From Paenibacillus typhae (GTDB taxonomy: Bacteria; Bacillota; Bacilli; Paenibacillales; Paenibacillaceae), in the NCBI RefSeq assembly GCF_900099765.1, contig NZ_FNDX01000005.1:1-64000 (forward strand): 64,000 nt of DNA, written 5' to 3'. This document shows, in pieces, positions 32,904-41,891 of the stretch (position 1 is its first letter; every line of letters starts with the position of its first letter). The notes beneath the pieces are model-generated. The model worked only from the letters and a program-made list of their open reading frames with translations, had not been told where the DNA came from and did not search any database. The position numbers were made by a program, and so were the translations under genes.

Positions 32904-34694
32904 CTACTGTAACTGAGCTTGTTCCAGTATCGCTGCTGCCAGCTCATCACCGCGCTGGTCAAGTCCGGCGACTGTATCCAGCAGTTCTGCCTGCCGTCTG
33001 CGGCTCTCCCGGTTCCAGAGCTGCTTAGGTGAGGCATGCGCTTCAAGGACGGCCGGTAAAGGCATGCTGCTATAGTAAGAGCTTAGCAGGATATCCATCT
33101 GTTCATAGTTAGCGGCCATCTCGCACATAAGCGCATATACTGACGGATTCTGCACCAGCCCCAGTGAGGCCTTCAGATAGACGGCTGCACTTCTCCGGGC
33201 ATCAGCCAGCGCCATCATGCAGAAGTGATTGACGCTATAACGGCGTTTAAATGTCCCGGCATCGGCAGCTGTATACCAGTCTTCATCCAGCAGACCTTCC
33301 TGCCAGGAAGCGAGCGCTTTATATCCCGCATGATAACCCCGTCCCCCGTTTGCCTGCATAGCGTCCAGCTTGATCCGGAGTGAAGCGTATAAGCTGTCCA
33401 GTGCCGGCGGAATATCACCGTGCCGTTCCAGATAGAGCAGCTTATAAGGCCAGTGGTCTACGTACAGATAGCCCTTGCTGCTCTTCATGGCCGCCTGAAA
33501 CTCAGGATCATCCTTCAGCTCCGTAAAGGTCTCTTCATCGAAATAGCTGCGGCACAGCAGCGTGTTTCCGTTATCCAGATAACCTGTTATGACTCCCCAC
33601 TCAGGAGCTACCCTCAGATTCAGGGCGACCGGCAGGCGCTGATGATGGAGGCTCTCCATGACGGTGAGCTTTTCCTGTTTACGTTCCTCGGATGTCAGCC
33701 GGTTCGCCCAGCCTGCTTTGAGGCCGTAAGCCTGGATGACTGGCGTGGTAAAGTCATAGGCGGCGAGGGCGTCAGCTGCGCTATAATCCCATACCGGGGC
33801 AAAAGCGGCTCTCCAGCAAGCCCCGGAAACGCCCATTACTGTTTCATAGCTGGTCTCGATTCCCATGGCAGACAAGGAGGTGTAGAGTGCGCCCGCCCAT
33901 GAGCAGTCCATTCCTCTGCCGAAGCCGAGACGGTTTACCTTTTCGATGATACAATGCCGGCGGCCTGATTCCGCTGCAAACAGCCGGGCCCGGTCGGGGG
34001 TGTAATGAATTCGTTCCCCCTCGGCGCAGCTTACTGCATGAATCCCGTCCGCATTCAGATAGACGAGCAGCAGATATTCACTGCCCTCATGCCCCATTGT
34101 GCTTGGAAAAAGCTCCTGATCGACCGTAAATTGCGTCCATTCAAAATAAGCGTAGTGGTTCATTTTTTGCAGCACATCCCGCCCGGACAGTTCATTGCCG
34201 TATGCGGCGTGAACAAAGGTAAGCTTGCTTTGGCCCAAAGGGTAATCTTGTGAATGTACATCAATCTGCACAAGCTGTCCCTTGAGCACAAATGTTAAGT
34301 AAATCCCGGAGGGGGTTCCGTATTTGACAAGGAGCAGCTTAGCCCGGTCGCTGTGCAGCAATCCCTGGAAAAACCGGTCACCGAGACTTAATGTGAGGGT
34401 ATTTCCGGTTACGAGCTGGTTTACCCAATGCGTGACATCCTGCTGTTCATTACCGTCGGTATAGACGGCGGAGAGCACCGCAAGCTCCTGCGGCAGAAGA
34501 AGGCTGTCGATGGAATGCCCCAGAACGGCGGAGAGGAGCGGAAGGGTAGAGGTTTCAGGCAGGGATCTGCCGGTCTCCCATTTGGATACGGCCTGAGCGC
34601 TGACATGCAGCTGTTCAGCCAGCTGCTCCTGAGATAGCTGTTTTTCTCTCCGCAGTATGGCGATCCGTCTGCCGACCTGTTCACTATTGATCAT
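32904..34694 (-). CDS. XRE-type HTH fused to a BtrH-like cysteine-protease-fold domain
   Basis: A 596-residue protein. Residues 6-60 are a classic XRE/HTH_3 domain (IAILRREKQLSQEQLAEQLHV, SKWETGRSLPE). Residues ~70-240 form an unassigned alpha/beta domain. From ~246 the text HCIIEKVNRLGFGRGMDCSWAGALYTSL with Cys264, followed by a GVSGACWR motif, resembles the N-terminal domain of BtrH (butirosin acyltransferase) and related papain/C39-like folds. The last ~150 residues are helical. It looks like a regulator whose sensor is a catalytically plausible acyl-transferase or peptidase fold. No partner operon is present. The role is unknown. Confidence 0.7.
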   Translation of the reverse strand: MINSEQVGRRIAILRREKQLSQEQLAEQLHVSAQAVSKWETGRSLPETSTLPLLSAVLGHSIDSLLLPQELAVLSAVYTDGNEQQDVTHWVNQLVTGNTLTLSLGDRFFQGLLHSDRAKLLLVKYGTPSGIYLTFVLKGQLVQIDVHSQDYPLGQSKLTFVHAAYGNELSGRDVLQKMNHYAYFEWTQFTVDQELFPSTMGHEGSEYLLLVYLNADGIHAVSCAEGERIHYTPDRARLFAAESGRRHCIIEKVNRLGFGRGMDCSWAGALYTSLSAMGIETSYETVMGVSGACWRAAFAPVWDYSAADALAAYDFTTPVIQAYGLKAGWANRLTSEERKQEKLTVMESLHHQRLPVALNLRVAPEWGVITGYLDNGNTLLCRSYFDEETFTELKDDPEFQAAMKSSKGYLYVDHWPYKLLYLERHGDIPPALDSLYASLRIKLDAMQANGGRGYHAGYKALASWQEGLLDEDWYTAADAGTFKRRYSVNHFCMMALADARRSAAVYLKASLGLVQNPSVYALMCEMAANYEQMDILLSSYYSSMPLPAVLEAHASPKQLWNRESRRRQAELLDTVAGLDQRGDELAAAILEQAQLQ

Positions 34695-34811
34695 TATTTT
34701 TTTCTCCCGGATTCAAATTCGACGTCGTAATTCCATTATAATTCCATCCGGTATAATGAACAGCGATTCGAGCAGGGGGAGCGGTACAGAAAAACAACCG
34801 CCGGTTGACCG

Positions 34812-35831
34812 CTACGAGGGCTTCAGCTCGCCGTGAAGCTGATTCAGGATAGAGGCATGCCAGTCGTATAGCTCACCCGGGGAGATAGAGAAGAATTTGT
34901 GTTTATTCACAGTAATCCGGTCTCCGGCAACCGAGGCGAAACGGATAAAAGGCTCTGCCGACAGCAGGGACAGGCCCGCTCTGGCCGTCCAGGCTTCTAC
35001 AGGAAGGGTTTCATGTGACAGCAGGAGCTTCAGCAGGTCATAGAAGGTCTTGTGCATCACATGAAGCGGGTACTCCGGACATTCCAGACGGATGAGATAA
35101 GTATCGATTTCGTGCCAGTAATGGTCTATAGCCGCCTGCCGGTTCTTCAGGCTTGCCGGAGAAAAGTCACCGGTGTCCATAATCCGCATCAGGCCTGTTT
35201 CCCAGCCTGCCGGTGTCCACTGAAGTGTACGGCTCAGATGAAACAGCCATTTCGGATGCGGCACATACTCACCGTTGGCGGTGAATAAGGCTTCGATTAA
35301 CTGGGCAGCTGCTGTATTCAGCATAGCATGCCCCTGCACGGTGTCCCCCCGGTGCAGCCAGATATCGCCCGCCAGCCGGTAATGCCACCAGCAGCTGAAC
35401 ATCACGCCTTCGGCCTGCAGCCGCCCCGGGCGTTCGGCCAGCTTCGTGCGGATCAGTCCGGCGATATGGCCATCAGGATCGTACAGTATCCGGGCATAAG
35501 ACAGATCCCACAGGGCTGTACTGTCCCAAGTTTTACCCAGCTCTTCTTCCAGGCTTACCGCCTTGATGTCATAGAGGTAGCCGCCAATTCTGGTTATGCC
35601 GAGCGGCAGCGGGGAACACCCGCCGGTCCACAGTGCATACTGCCTTGCCTCCAGATAAAAAACCAGATCAATCTCCGATAACGCATCGGCATATCCACGG
35701 GAGCATCCGCCGTTCAGGGTTATTCCGCAGACTCCTTCCAGGGCAGTAAAACCGGGCAGCTGTTCATCCAGCTCCTTCAGCATGCCGGGCAGCAGATTAA
35801 GGCTGGTTACTGTTACATACGGTCTATTCAT
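34812..35831 (-). CDS. Nucleotidyltransferase-like protein (DUF4037-like)
   Basis: A ~339-residue protein. The segment ITLNGGCSRGYADALSEIDLVFYL (~40-60) fits the DNA-polymerase-beta-type nucleotidyltransferase motif G-G-x-S-R-G-x-A-D-x3-S-x-I-D, and a helical C-terminal half follows. One of the usual metal-binding Asp positions is occupied by Glu (S-E-I-D), so activity is uncertain. ATG 35831 is chosen over GTG 35840 because AGGTGAT lies just upstream of it. Some relatives act on antibiotics (aminoglycoside nucleotidyltransferases), but there is no evidence for that here. Confidence 0.6.
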   Translation of the reverse strand: MNRPYVTVTSLNLLPGMLKELDEQLPGFTALEGVCGITLNGGCSRGYADALSEIDLVFYLEARQYALWTGGCSPLPLGITRIGGYLYDIKAVSLEEELGKTWDSTALWDLSYARILYDPDGHIAGLIRTKLAERPGRLQAEGVMFSCWWHYRLAGDIWLHRGDTVQGHAMLNTAAAQLIEALFTANGEYVPHPKWLFHLSRTLQWTPAGWETGLMRIMDTGDFSPASLKNRQAAIDHYWHEIDTYLIRLECPEYPLHVMHKTFYDLLKLLLSHETLPVEAWTARAGLSLLSAEPFIRFASVAGDRITVNKHKFFSISPGELYDWHASILNQLHGELKPS

Positions 35832-35909
35832 ATTTATCACCTCATCCCCAATATATAGAAGAACGCAGGAAGAAGCATTGGCGTTTTTTTATGAAATTTA
35901 AAAAATAGC

Positions 35910-35938
35910 TTGCATGATTCAGAAATCCATGGTATATT
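35910..35938 (+). promoter_or_regulatory. Promoter of tRNA-Leu
   Basis: TTGCAT (35910-35915), 17-base spacer, TATATT (35933-35938), about 27 bases before the tRNA. Confidence 0.75.
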
Positions 35939-35964
35939 CATTCTTGTGCCGCGATAAACGATTT

Positions 35965-36048
35965 GCGGTCGTGGCGGAATTGGCAGACGCGCACGGTTCA
36001 GGTCCGTGTGGTAGCAATACCGTGGAGGTTCGAGTCCTCTCGACCGCA
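35965..36048 (+). tRNA. tRNA-Leu (anticodon CAG)
   Basis: An 84-nt class II tRNA. The acceptor pairs GCGGTCG with CGACCGC; the D arm contains GGCAGACGC; the anticodon arm is CACGG-TTCAGGT-CCGTG, giving anticodon CAG for CUG codons. A long variable arm and the T arm GGAGGTTCGAGTCCTCT follow. The 3' CCA is not encoded. Confidence 0.96.
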
Positions 36049-36058
36049 TAACAGCAAA

Positions 36059-36098
36059 GAAGCTTCCGAATTGCCCTTGGGCAGTCCGGAAGCTTTTT
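36059..36098 (+). terminator. Terminator of tRNA-Leu
   Basis: AAGCTTCCG pairs with CGGAAGCTT, with an inner hairpin TTGCCC/GGGCAG, then a T run. Confidence 0.9.
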
Positions 36099-36284
36099 TC
36101 ATTATATCGGGTTGGATGCGTGGTTAGCTGGGCGGTGGGGTGCTTGTGAGTTTCAGAGTACAGTGCTGTAGCGTAGAGCGCAGATTTACATGCTGCCTGT
36201 TCTGGAGTATGCTGATTGCCAAGTGTCGGGTCAATTGCAGGAAGGCTGTCTGCTAGGCGTTTGGTACCGGGTATCGGTGGCGCT

Positions 36285-36500
36285 CGGTGTCTTTAACCCG
36301 TTAACGGACACCAGAGCCCTTATTTTGCCGAGAAAGCACAGTATGCCCGGCTAACGGACTACAGCGCCTTTATTTATGCTCGAACGGCAATATCCGGGGC
36401 TAATATCGGCAGATAAGGTTACTGGAGTCCGTTAGCATGTCCAAAAAGCGACTTTGGCTAAATTAACGTCATCTGAGTCCGTTAGCACAGAAAGGGCGGG
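36285..36500. repeat. Dispersed intergenic repeat cluster A (TAACGGAC family)
   Basis: Four copies of one motif: two forward copies with core TAACGGACxxCAGxGCC followed by TTATT (36303, 36354), then two reverse copies TGGAGTCCGTTAGCA and TGAGTCCGTTAGCA (~36423, ~36474). Opposed copies could fold into long hairpins. The same family recurs at 42433-42765. No gene lies in 36099-36534. Confidence 0.75.
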
Positions 36501-36534
36501 AGTGCGGGGCGGGGCGGGCAGCCGCACTCTCCCA

Positions 36535-37512
36535 TCAGTAGGACAACAAGGCCGACCCGGCTCCCGGTGCCGCTTGCTGCTGCTTGCGGAAGGCGGACGG
36601 CGACATACCGGCCAGCTTGTTGAAAATCCGGTTGAACTGCGAGAAGCTGGTGAATCCGCACTGCTCGGCAATGCCGGATATTTTAAGGCGGGTGTGAACC
36701 AGCAGATGCTGGGCTTTGCGGACCCGGGTGTTTTGGATGTACTCGGTGAGAGTGGAGCCGGTAACTCTTTTGAACTGATGCGATAGATAATAAGGGCTGG
36801 TGTAGAACTCCGTTGCAATAGAATCCAGCGACAGCTCGCTGCTGTAATTGCTGTTAATGTAGGCGGTGATGGAGTATATTTTTTGCGCGGCGCTACTACC
36901 GGCTTCCTCAAGCACGTAGCTGTTCTTATCCTGCTGCTGGCATAAGGCGCACAGAAACTGCTGAAACAGAGTATGAACCAGCACCGGACCCAGCGGAGAA
37001 TCACTGTGTGACAGGGTGAAAATAGCGTTAAGCGGATCGAATACGGTACTGCGCGGCTCACCCGTCAGCCGGTAGATCGGCACCTCTTCAGAGAAGGGAA
37101 GCAGCATATTTTTGTAAGCGTTCTCCAAACCGGGTATGGCGGCAGGTATGGCAAAGTTGATAATCAGCCGCTTATGCGGAGGGCCTTCCGGATACTGGGT
37201 CATATGCAGCAGATAAGGACGGAGCAGGACGATGTCGTACTTGCGCAGGGCGTGGATTTTACCGTCGATGACGTGGATGGCCCGGGAATCCATCAGAATA
37301 TGAATCTCATAGAAATCATGCTCATGCTGGAACTCCATATTTATATTGTGCGACCGTTCGTCATAGTCAAAATAATAAAAAAGCGGATCGCCGGGCGTGT
37401 TAATGTTAACGCTATATCCCTGCTCATACAATAAGCCGTTCTCAAGCATATCCTCTCGCCGCCTCACTCCGTTATTTTCTCCATTATAGGTTTGGAAAAG
37501 CAAAATATGCAA
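36535..37512 (-). CDS. AraC-family regulator with cupin sensor
   Basis: An up to 325-residue regulator. Residues ~30-150 form a cupin-type sugar-sensing domain (FQHEHDFYEIHILMDSRAIHVIDGKIHALRKYDIVLLRPYLLH). Residues ~215-310 hold two HTH units (LSLDSIATEFYTSPYYLSHQFKRVTG; ISGIAEQCGFTSFSQFNRIFNKLAGMSPSAFR). It is divergent from the GH38-GH105 operon and is probably its activator. The start is uncertain: TTG at 37512 has GGGGAG at good spacing, while ATG at 37449 gives the more usual length for the family but a poorer site. Confidence 0.9.
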   Translation of the reverse strand: MHILLFQTYNGENNGVRRREDMLENGLLYEQGYSVNINTPGDPLFYYFDYDERSHNINMEFQHEHDFYEIHILMDSRAIHVIDGKIHALRKYDIVLLRPYLLHMTQYPEGPPHKRLIINFAIPAAIPGLENAYKNMLLPFSEEVPIYRLTGEPRSTVFDPLNAIFTLSHSDSPLGPVLVHTLFQQFLCALCQQQDKNSYVLEEAGSSAAQKIYSITAYINSNYSSELSLDSIATEFYTSPYYLSHQFKRVTGSTLTEYIQNTRVRKAQHLLVHTRLKISGIAEQCGFTSFSQFNRIFNKLAGMSPSAFRKQQQAAPGAGSALLSY

Positions 37513-37605
37513 TAAATACTCCCCATTCCCGCAAATAAAGCATAGTTTTTGAGCTGGAGGATTTGTTATATTGGCGATATGAAAACGGATACAAGGAGTG
37601 AGAGG

Positions 37606-40600
37606 ATGTTTTTAACGGAAGAAAAGCTGATCCGGCGGCAGGCCGAGGTCGGCAAATACAGATATGTCAGAGTGAGTGAGCTTGCCGAGCTGGAGTTCGC
37701 GGAGGATGAGGACGGCAAAAATGGGGTTTATCCGGGTGAGGTCTCCTTTAACGGGACAATCCGGCTGAATGAGCAGTGGAGCGGGCGGGACCGCTATGTC
37801 TGGCTGCGTGCAGTGGCAGTGCTGCCTGAGAAGAAGGAAGGCTTCAAGATCGCAGGCCTGTTTGATTTTGGCAAGTCGGGGAGCTTCAATAACTCCGGGT
37901 TTGAATCGCTGCTGTTTGTAAACGGTTCACCGTATCAGGGGGTGGATAACAACCATCGTGAGGTTATTTTTGGCGATGAGCTTGGCGGCAGGGCGGTCGA
38001 GCTCGTTTTCCGGCTGTGGTCCGGCCTTGAGGGCGGGGGAGCGCCAAGGGTGCAGGAGCACAAGATCAGCGAGGCGATGATCGGATATCTGGATGAGCGG
38101 ATTGATGATCTGTTCTATATGTCCCAGGCGGCGCTGGATACCTTCCGCTATCTGGGCCGGGATCAGCCGGAGAAGCAGTGGCTGAAGCAGGCGCTGGACG
38201 CTGCGTTCCGCGAGATTGACTGGTCCGAGCCGGGCTCTGAAGAGCACGTCAGCTCCATGTACCGGGCAGGCGCCAGCCTGAACGGGGCGGTGGAGGCGAT
38301 GCCGCAGACCTTTGATGTCACGCTTACGGCACTGGGACATACCCATATTGATGTGGCCTGGCTCTGGCAGCTGAAGCATACCCGGGAAAAAGCGGCCCGT
38401 TCCTTCTCAACCGTCCTGCGGCTGATGCAGGAATATCCGGAATACCAGTTCATGCAGTCGCAGCCGCAGCTGTATGCCTATCTGGAGCAGGATTACCCCG
38501 AGCTGTTCGGGCAGATCAAGGAGCGGATAAAGGAAGGGCGCTGGGAGCCGGAAGGGGCCATGTGGCTGGAATCGGACTGCAATATTCCGTCCGGCGAGTC
38601 GCTGGTCCGCCAGATTCTCGCAGGTAAGCGTTATTTCCGCGAACAGTTTGGCATCGAGAGCAAATATCTGTGGCTGCCTGATGTGTTCGGCTACAGCTGG
38701 GCGCTGCCGCAGATTCTGCGCAAGTCAGGTATTGATACTTTTATGACGACTAAGATCAGCTGGAACCAGTTCAACCGGATGCCGCATGATACGTTCTGGT
38801 GGCGCGGGATGGACGGCTCTGAAATATTGACTCATTTTATTACCACCTCCGAAAAAGACGGCGATGCCTACACCTATAACGGCCGAATGACCGCAGGTCT
38901 GCTGCGCGGCATCTGGAATTCGTATCAGGATAAGGAGATTAACGACCACCTGATGTTTGCCTACGGCTGGGGCGACGGGGGCGGCGGGCCTACACGGGAC
39001 ATGCTGGAGCTGCGGCGGCGGTTCGACAAGCTTCCGGGGATGCCTAAGATTAAACCGGGCAGTGCGGGGGATTACTTCAAAGGGCTGCATGAGCGGATTG
39101 AAAAAACGGACGGATTCGTGCATACCTGGAACGGCGAGCTGTACTTCGAGTGCCACCGGGGAACCTACACTTCACAGGCCGCCAACAAAAAATATAACCG
39201 CCGCCTTGAGCTCCTGCTGCGCGATGCGGAATGGCTGTATACGCTTACCGGTGTAAGCCGCGGCAATCTGGCAGCGTCTTATCCTGCTGAGGAGCTGCGC
39301 GGCATCTGGGAAATTCTGCTGCGCAACCAGTTCCATGATATTATCCCGGGCTCCTCCATCAAGGAGGTCTATCAGGATAGTGATCTGGAGTATGCCGAAG
39401 GGGAAGCCCGGTCGCTTGCTCTGATCAACGGTGCAGGGGAACCCGCTGGCGGAGATGAAAAGGACTCAGAAGGGCAACGGTTCCTTACTGTGCTTGGAAG
39501 CTCGAATTGGGAGGGCCAGCGTTATCTGGAGCTGCCGGGCGATATTTCGGATGCCGCTGTTATTCAGTTTTCTGACGGCCGGCAGCCGGAACAGCAGCGC
39601 ACTGCGGACGGCGGCTGGCTGGTGCATATCCCTTCCATGCCGGCTCTGGGTACAGAGGTTCTGAAAGCGGTATCTCAACAGACTGACAGCTCACCGGAGG
39701 GAGAACAGCTGCTTGCTGATGCTGCTGAAGGCCGGCTTACCACTCCGCTGATTGAAGCGGTCTGGAACAAGCAGGGACACTTCACCTCGCTGCGCGACCG
39801 CCGCAGCGGCCGGGAGATCTTGGCGCCGGGCCGGCGCGGCAATGTGCTTCAGGTATTTGAGGATAAGCCGCTGGATTTCGAGGCCTGGGATATTGATATT
39901 TTTTATCAGGAAAAAATGACCGAAATCTCGCAGCTTACAGAATGCAGACTCGCCGAGAACGGTCCGCTGCGGGCGGTGCTGCGCATGGGCTGGACGTATA
40001 ACCGTACAACTATTACCCAGGACATTATCTTCTACCGGGATACAGCTCGGATTGATTTCCGTACAGAAATGGACTGGCACGGGCATAACCAGCTGCTGAA
40101 GGTGGCCTTCCCTGTGGATGTTCATGCCACTGAGGCAACCTATGACATCCAGTTCGGCAATGTCAGACGGCCGACCCACTGGAATACAAGCTGGGATTAT
40201 GCCCGGTTCGAAACCGTGGGCCACCAGTGGGCGGATGTCAGCGAGCAGGGGTACGGCGTGGCGCTGCTCAACGACTGCAAATACGGCTACGACATCAAGG
40301 ACAGCGTGTTGCGGCTGACGCTGCTGAAATCGGCTGTTCATCCGAATCCGGAGCAGGATCAGGGGCATCATGCCTTTACGTATGCGCTGTATCCGCATGA
40401 GGGTGATTTTGTCCTGGGCGGAGTGGTCCGGGAAGCCTGGGAGCTGAACAATCCACTGCGTGCCGTGGCTGGCCGGCTGCCACTTGAACCGCTTTTCTCC
40501 ATTGACGGGGGATATGTGCTGCTCGATGCGGTAAAACGTTCCGAGGACGGCGCTGATGTGGTCCTGCGTCTGCATGAGTATGCCGGTGCACGAAGCAAGG

Positions 40601-40770
40601 TGCGGATTGAAAGCGGATACGCTATTACAGCCTGGCAGGAATGCAATCTGATGGAGGAGCCGGAAGGGGACTGGCAGGCAGGGGAGCTGGATTTTCAGAT
40701 CAGACCTTATGAAATCAGAACGTTCAGAATCAGGATGGGCCTGGAGCAGACAGGAGAGGGGAAATCATGA
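37606..40770 (+). CDS. GH38 alpha-mannosidase
   Basis: A ~1054-residue intracellular glycosidase. The start of the catalytic domain reads LTALGHTHIDVAWLWQLKHT (~240-262) with the zinc-binding His/Asp, and the nucleophile Asp lies in YLWLPDVFGYSWALPQIL (~358). MTTKISWNQFNRMPHDTFWWRGMDGSEILTHF follows, then the long beta-rich C-terminal half of GH38. Family members release alpha-mannose. ATG 37606 with AAGGAG 7 bases upstream is preferred; the longer frame from 37549 lacks a site. The last bases overlap the start of GH105 (ATGATGA), indicating translational coupling. Regulation is probably by the divergent AraC protein. Confidence 0.93.
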   Translation: MFLTEEKLIRRQAEVGKYRYVRVSELAELEFAEDEDGKNGVYPGEVSFNGTIRLNEQWSGRDRYVWLRAVAVLPEKKEGFKIAGLFDFGKSGSFNNSGFESLLFVNGSPYQGVDNNHREVIFGDELGGRAVELVFRLWSGLEGGGAPRVQEHKISEAMIGYLDERIDDLFYMSQAALDTFRYLGRDQPEKQWLKQALDAAFREIDWSEPGSEEHVSSMYRAGASLNGAVEAMPQTFDVTLTALGHTHIDVAWLWQLKHTREKAARSFSTVLRLMQEYPEYQFMQSQPQLYAYLEQDYPELFGQIKERIKEGRWEPEGAMWLESDCNIPSGESLVRQILAGKRYFREQFGIESKYLWLPDVFGYSWALPQILRKSGIDTFMTTKISWNQFNRMPHDTFWWRGMDGSEILTHFITTSEKDGDAYTYNGRMTAGLLRGIWNSYQDKEINDHLMFAYGWGDGGGGPTRDMLELRRRFDKLPGMPKIKPGSAGDYFKGLHERIEKTDGFVHTWNGELYFECHRGTYTSQAANKKYNRRLELLLRDAEWLYTLTGVSRGNLAASYPAEELRGIWEILLRNQFHDIIPGSSIKEVYQDSDLEYAEGEARSLALINGAGEPAGGDEKDSEGQRFLTVLGSSNWEGQRYLELPGDISDAAVIQFSDGRQPEQQRTADGGWLVHIPSMPALGTEVLKAVSQQTDSSPEGEQLLADAAEGRLTTPLIEAVWNKQGHFTSLRDRRSGREILAPGRRGNVLQVFEDKPLDFEAWDIDIFYQEKMTEISQLTECRLAENGPLRAVLRMGWTYNRTTITQDIIFYRDTARIDFRTEMDWHGHNQLLKVAFPVDVHATEATYDIQFGNVRRPTHWNTSWDYARFETVGHQWADVSEQGYGVALLNDCKYGYDIKDSVLRLTLLKSAVHPNPEQDQGHHAFTYALYPHEGDFVLGGVVREAWELNNPLRAVAGRLPLEPLFSIDGGYVLLDAVKRSEDGADVVLRLHEYAGARSKVRIESGYAITAWQECNLMEEPEGDWQAGELDFQIRPYEIRTFRIRMGLEQTGEGKS

Positions 40771-41891
40771 TGAACGTAAAAGTAACGCAGCTGGATCGGG
40801 CGGTCATCGTCAGCAAGCTGAACAAGGTATCCGATAAGCTGCTGAATCTGGACCGGCCGGATAACGAAGCAGAGCTGCAAACCTTAGGCGAGGATGCAGG
40901 GCGGCGGGGCTATTTTGCCCGTGATTTCGGTATGGAGGAGTGGGACTGGCCGCAGGGCGTCGGGCTGTATGGCCTGCAGAAGCTGGACCGGCATTTTGCC
41001 GACGGGCGTTATCCGGCTTACGCCAAGCCATGGATGACCCGTCAGATCGGTAAAGGGCTGCCGAGCCGGAACATCAATACGACCGCCCCGCTGCTGTCGC
41101 TGATGGAGCTGGATGAGGTGGAGGAGCTGAGCCTGGAGTGGGTGGAGTGGCTGATGAACAGGCTGCCCCGTACGGTGGAGCAGGGTTATCAGCATGTCAC
41201 AACCGGAGCCGACAAGAGCGAGGTTACGCTCAATGAGAATGAAATTTGGATTGATACGCTGTTCATGGCCATTCTGTTTACGGCCAAAATGGGGGTAAAG
41301 TACGATAAGCCTGAGTGGCGGCAGACTTCGCTGCATCAGCTGCTGCTGCATATTAAGTATCTGTATGACAAAAAGACCGGGCTGTTCTATCACGGCTGGC
41401 ATTTCACCGGCCGCCATAATTTCAGCGAAGCCTTTTGGTGCCGCGGCAACGGCTGGTTCAGCCTGGGACTGCCGGAATACCTGGAGCTGATGCGCCCGTA
41501 TCTGGAGGACGGTGTATTCACTTACCTCCAGCAGGTGCTGCAGGCACAGGCGGAAGCGCTGCTGGACTGCCAGAGCGCGGACGGGCTGTGGCATACGCTG
41601 CTGGATGACCCGGACAGCTACACCGAGACCTCCGGCTCGGCAGCCATCGCCGCCGGCATTCTGCATGGCGTGCGCAGAGGGCTGCTGCCTGAGGAGCATA
41701 CGCAGCCGGCGCTGAAGGCGATTGAGGCGGTGCTGGACCGGATCGACGCTGAAGGAACGGTGCTTGGTGTATCCGGCGGTACGCCGATCGGCAAAACCAG
41801 GGACGATTACAAGGGGATTATTATTGCTCCGATGGCTTACGGCCAGGCGATGACGCTGGTCGCGCTCGGGGAAGCTCTGCATTACTGCTAA
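40767..41891 (+). CDS. GH105-type unsaturated glucuronyl/rhamnogalacturonyl hydrolase
   Basis: A 374-residue intracellular (alpha/alpha)6-barrel enzyme. Key segments are FGMEEWDWPQGVGLYGL, NENEIWIDTLFMAILF (catalytic Asp region), GLFYHGWHFTG and FWCRGNGWFSLGLPEYLEL, followed by DGLWHTLLDDPDSYTETSGSAAIAAG, all typical of YteR/YesR-like proteins. They hydrate the 4,5-unsaturated uronic acid left by pectin lyases, such as the PL1 and PL11 enzymes in this window. The ATG overlaps the GH38 stop. Pairing with a mannosidase suggests a mixed hemicellulose or pectin side-chain target. Confidence 0.88.
   Translation: MMNVKVTQLDRAVIVSKLNKVSDKLLNLDRPDNEAELQTLGEDAGRRGYFARDFGMEEWDWPQGVGLYGLQKLDRHFADGRYPAYAKPWMTRQIGKGLPSRNINTTAPLLSLMELDEVEELSLEWVEWLMNRLPRTVEQGYQHVTTGADKSEVTLNENEIWIDTLFMAILFTAKMGVKYDKPEWRQTSLHQLLLHIKYLYDKKTGLFYHGWHFTGRHNFSEAFWCRGNGWFSLGLPEYLELMRPYLEDGVFTYLQQVLQAQAEALLDCQSADGLWHTLLDDPDSYTETSGSAAIAAGILHGVRRGLLPEEHTQPALKAIEAVLDRIDAEGTVLGVSGGTPIGKTRDDYKGIIIAPMAYGQAMTLVALGEALHYC

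Noticed and set aside
40884..41882. 332-codon minus-strand ORF inside GH105
   Set aside because: Antisense of a clear GH105 gene; the composition follows its codon use.
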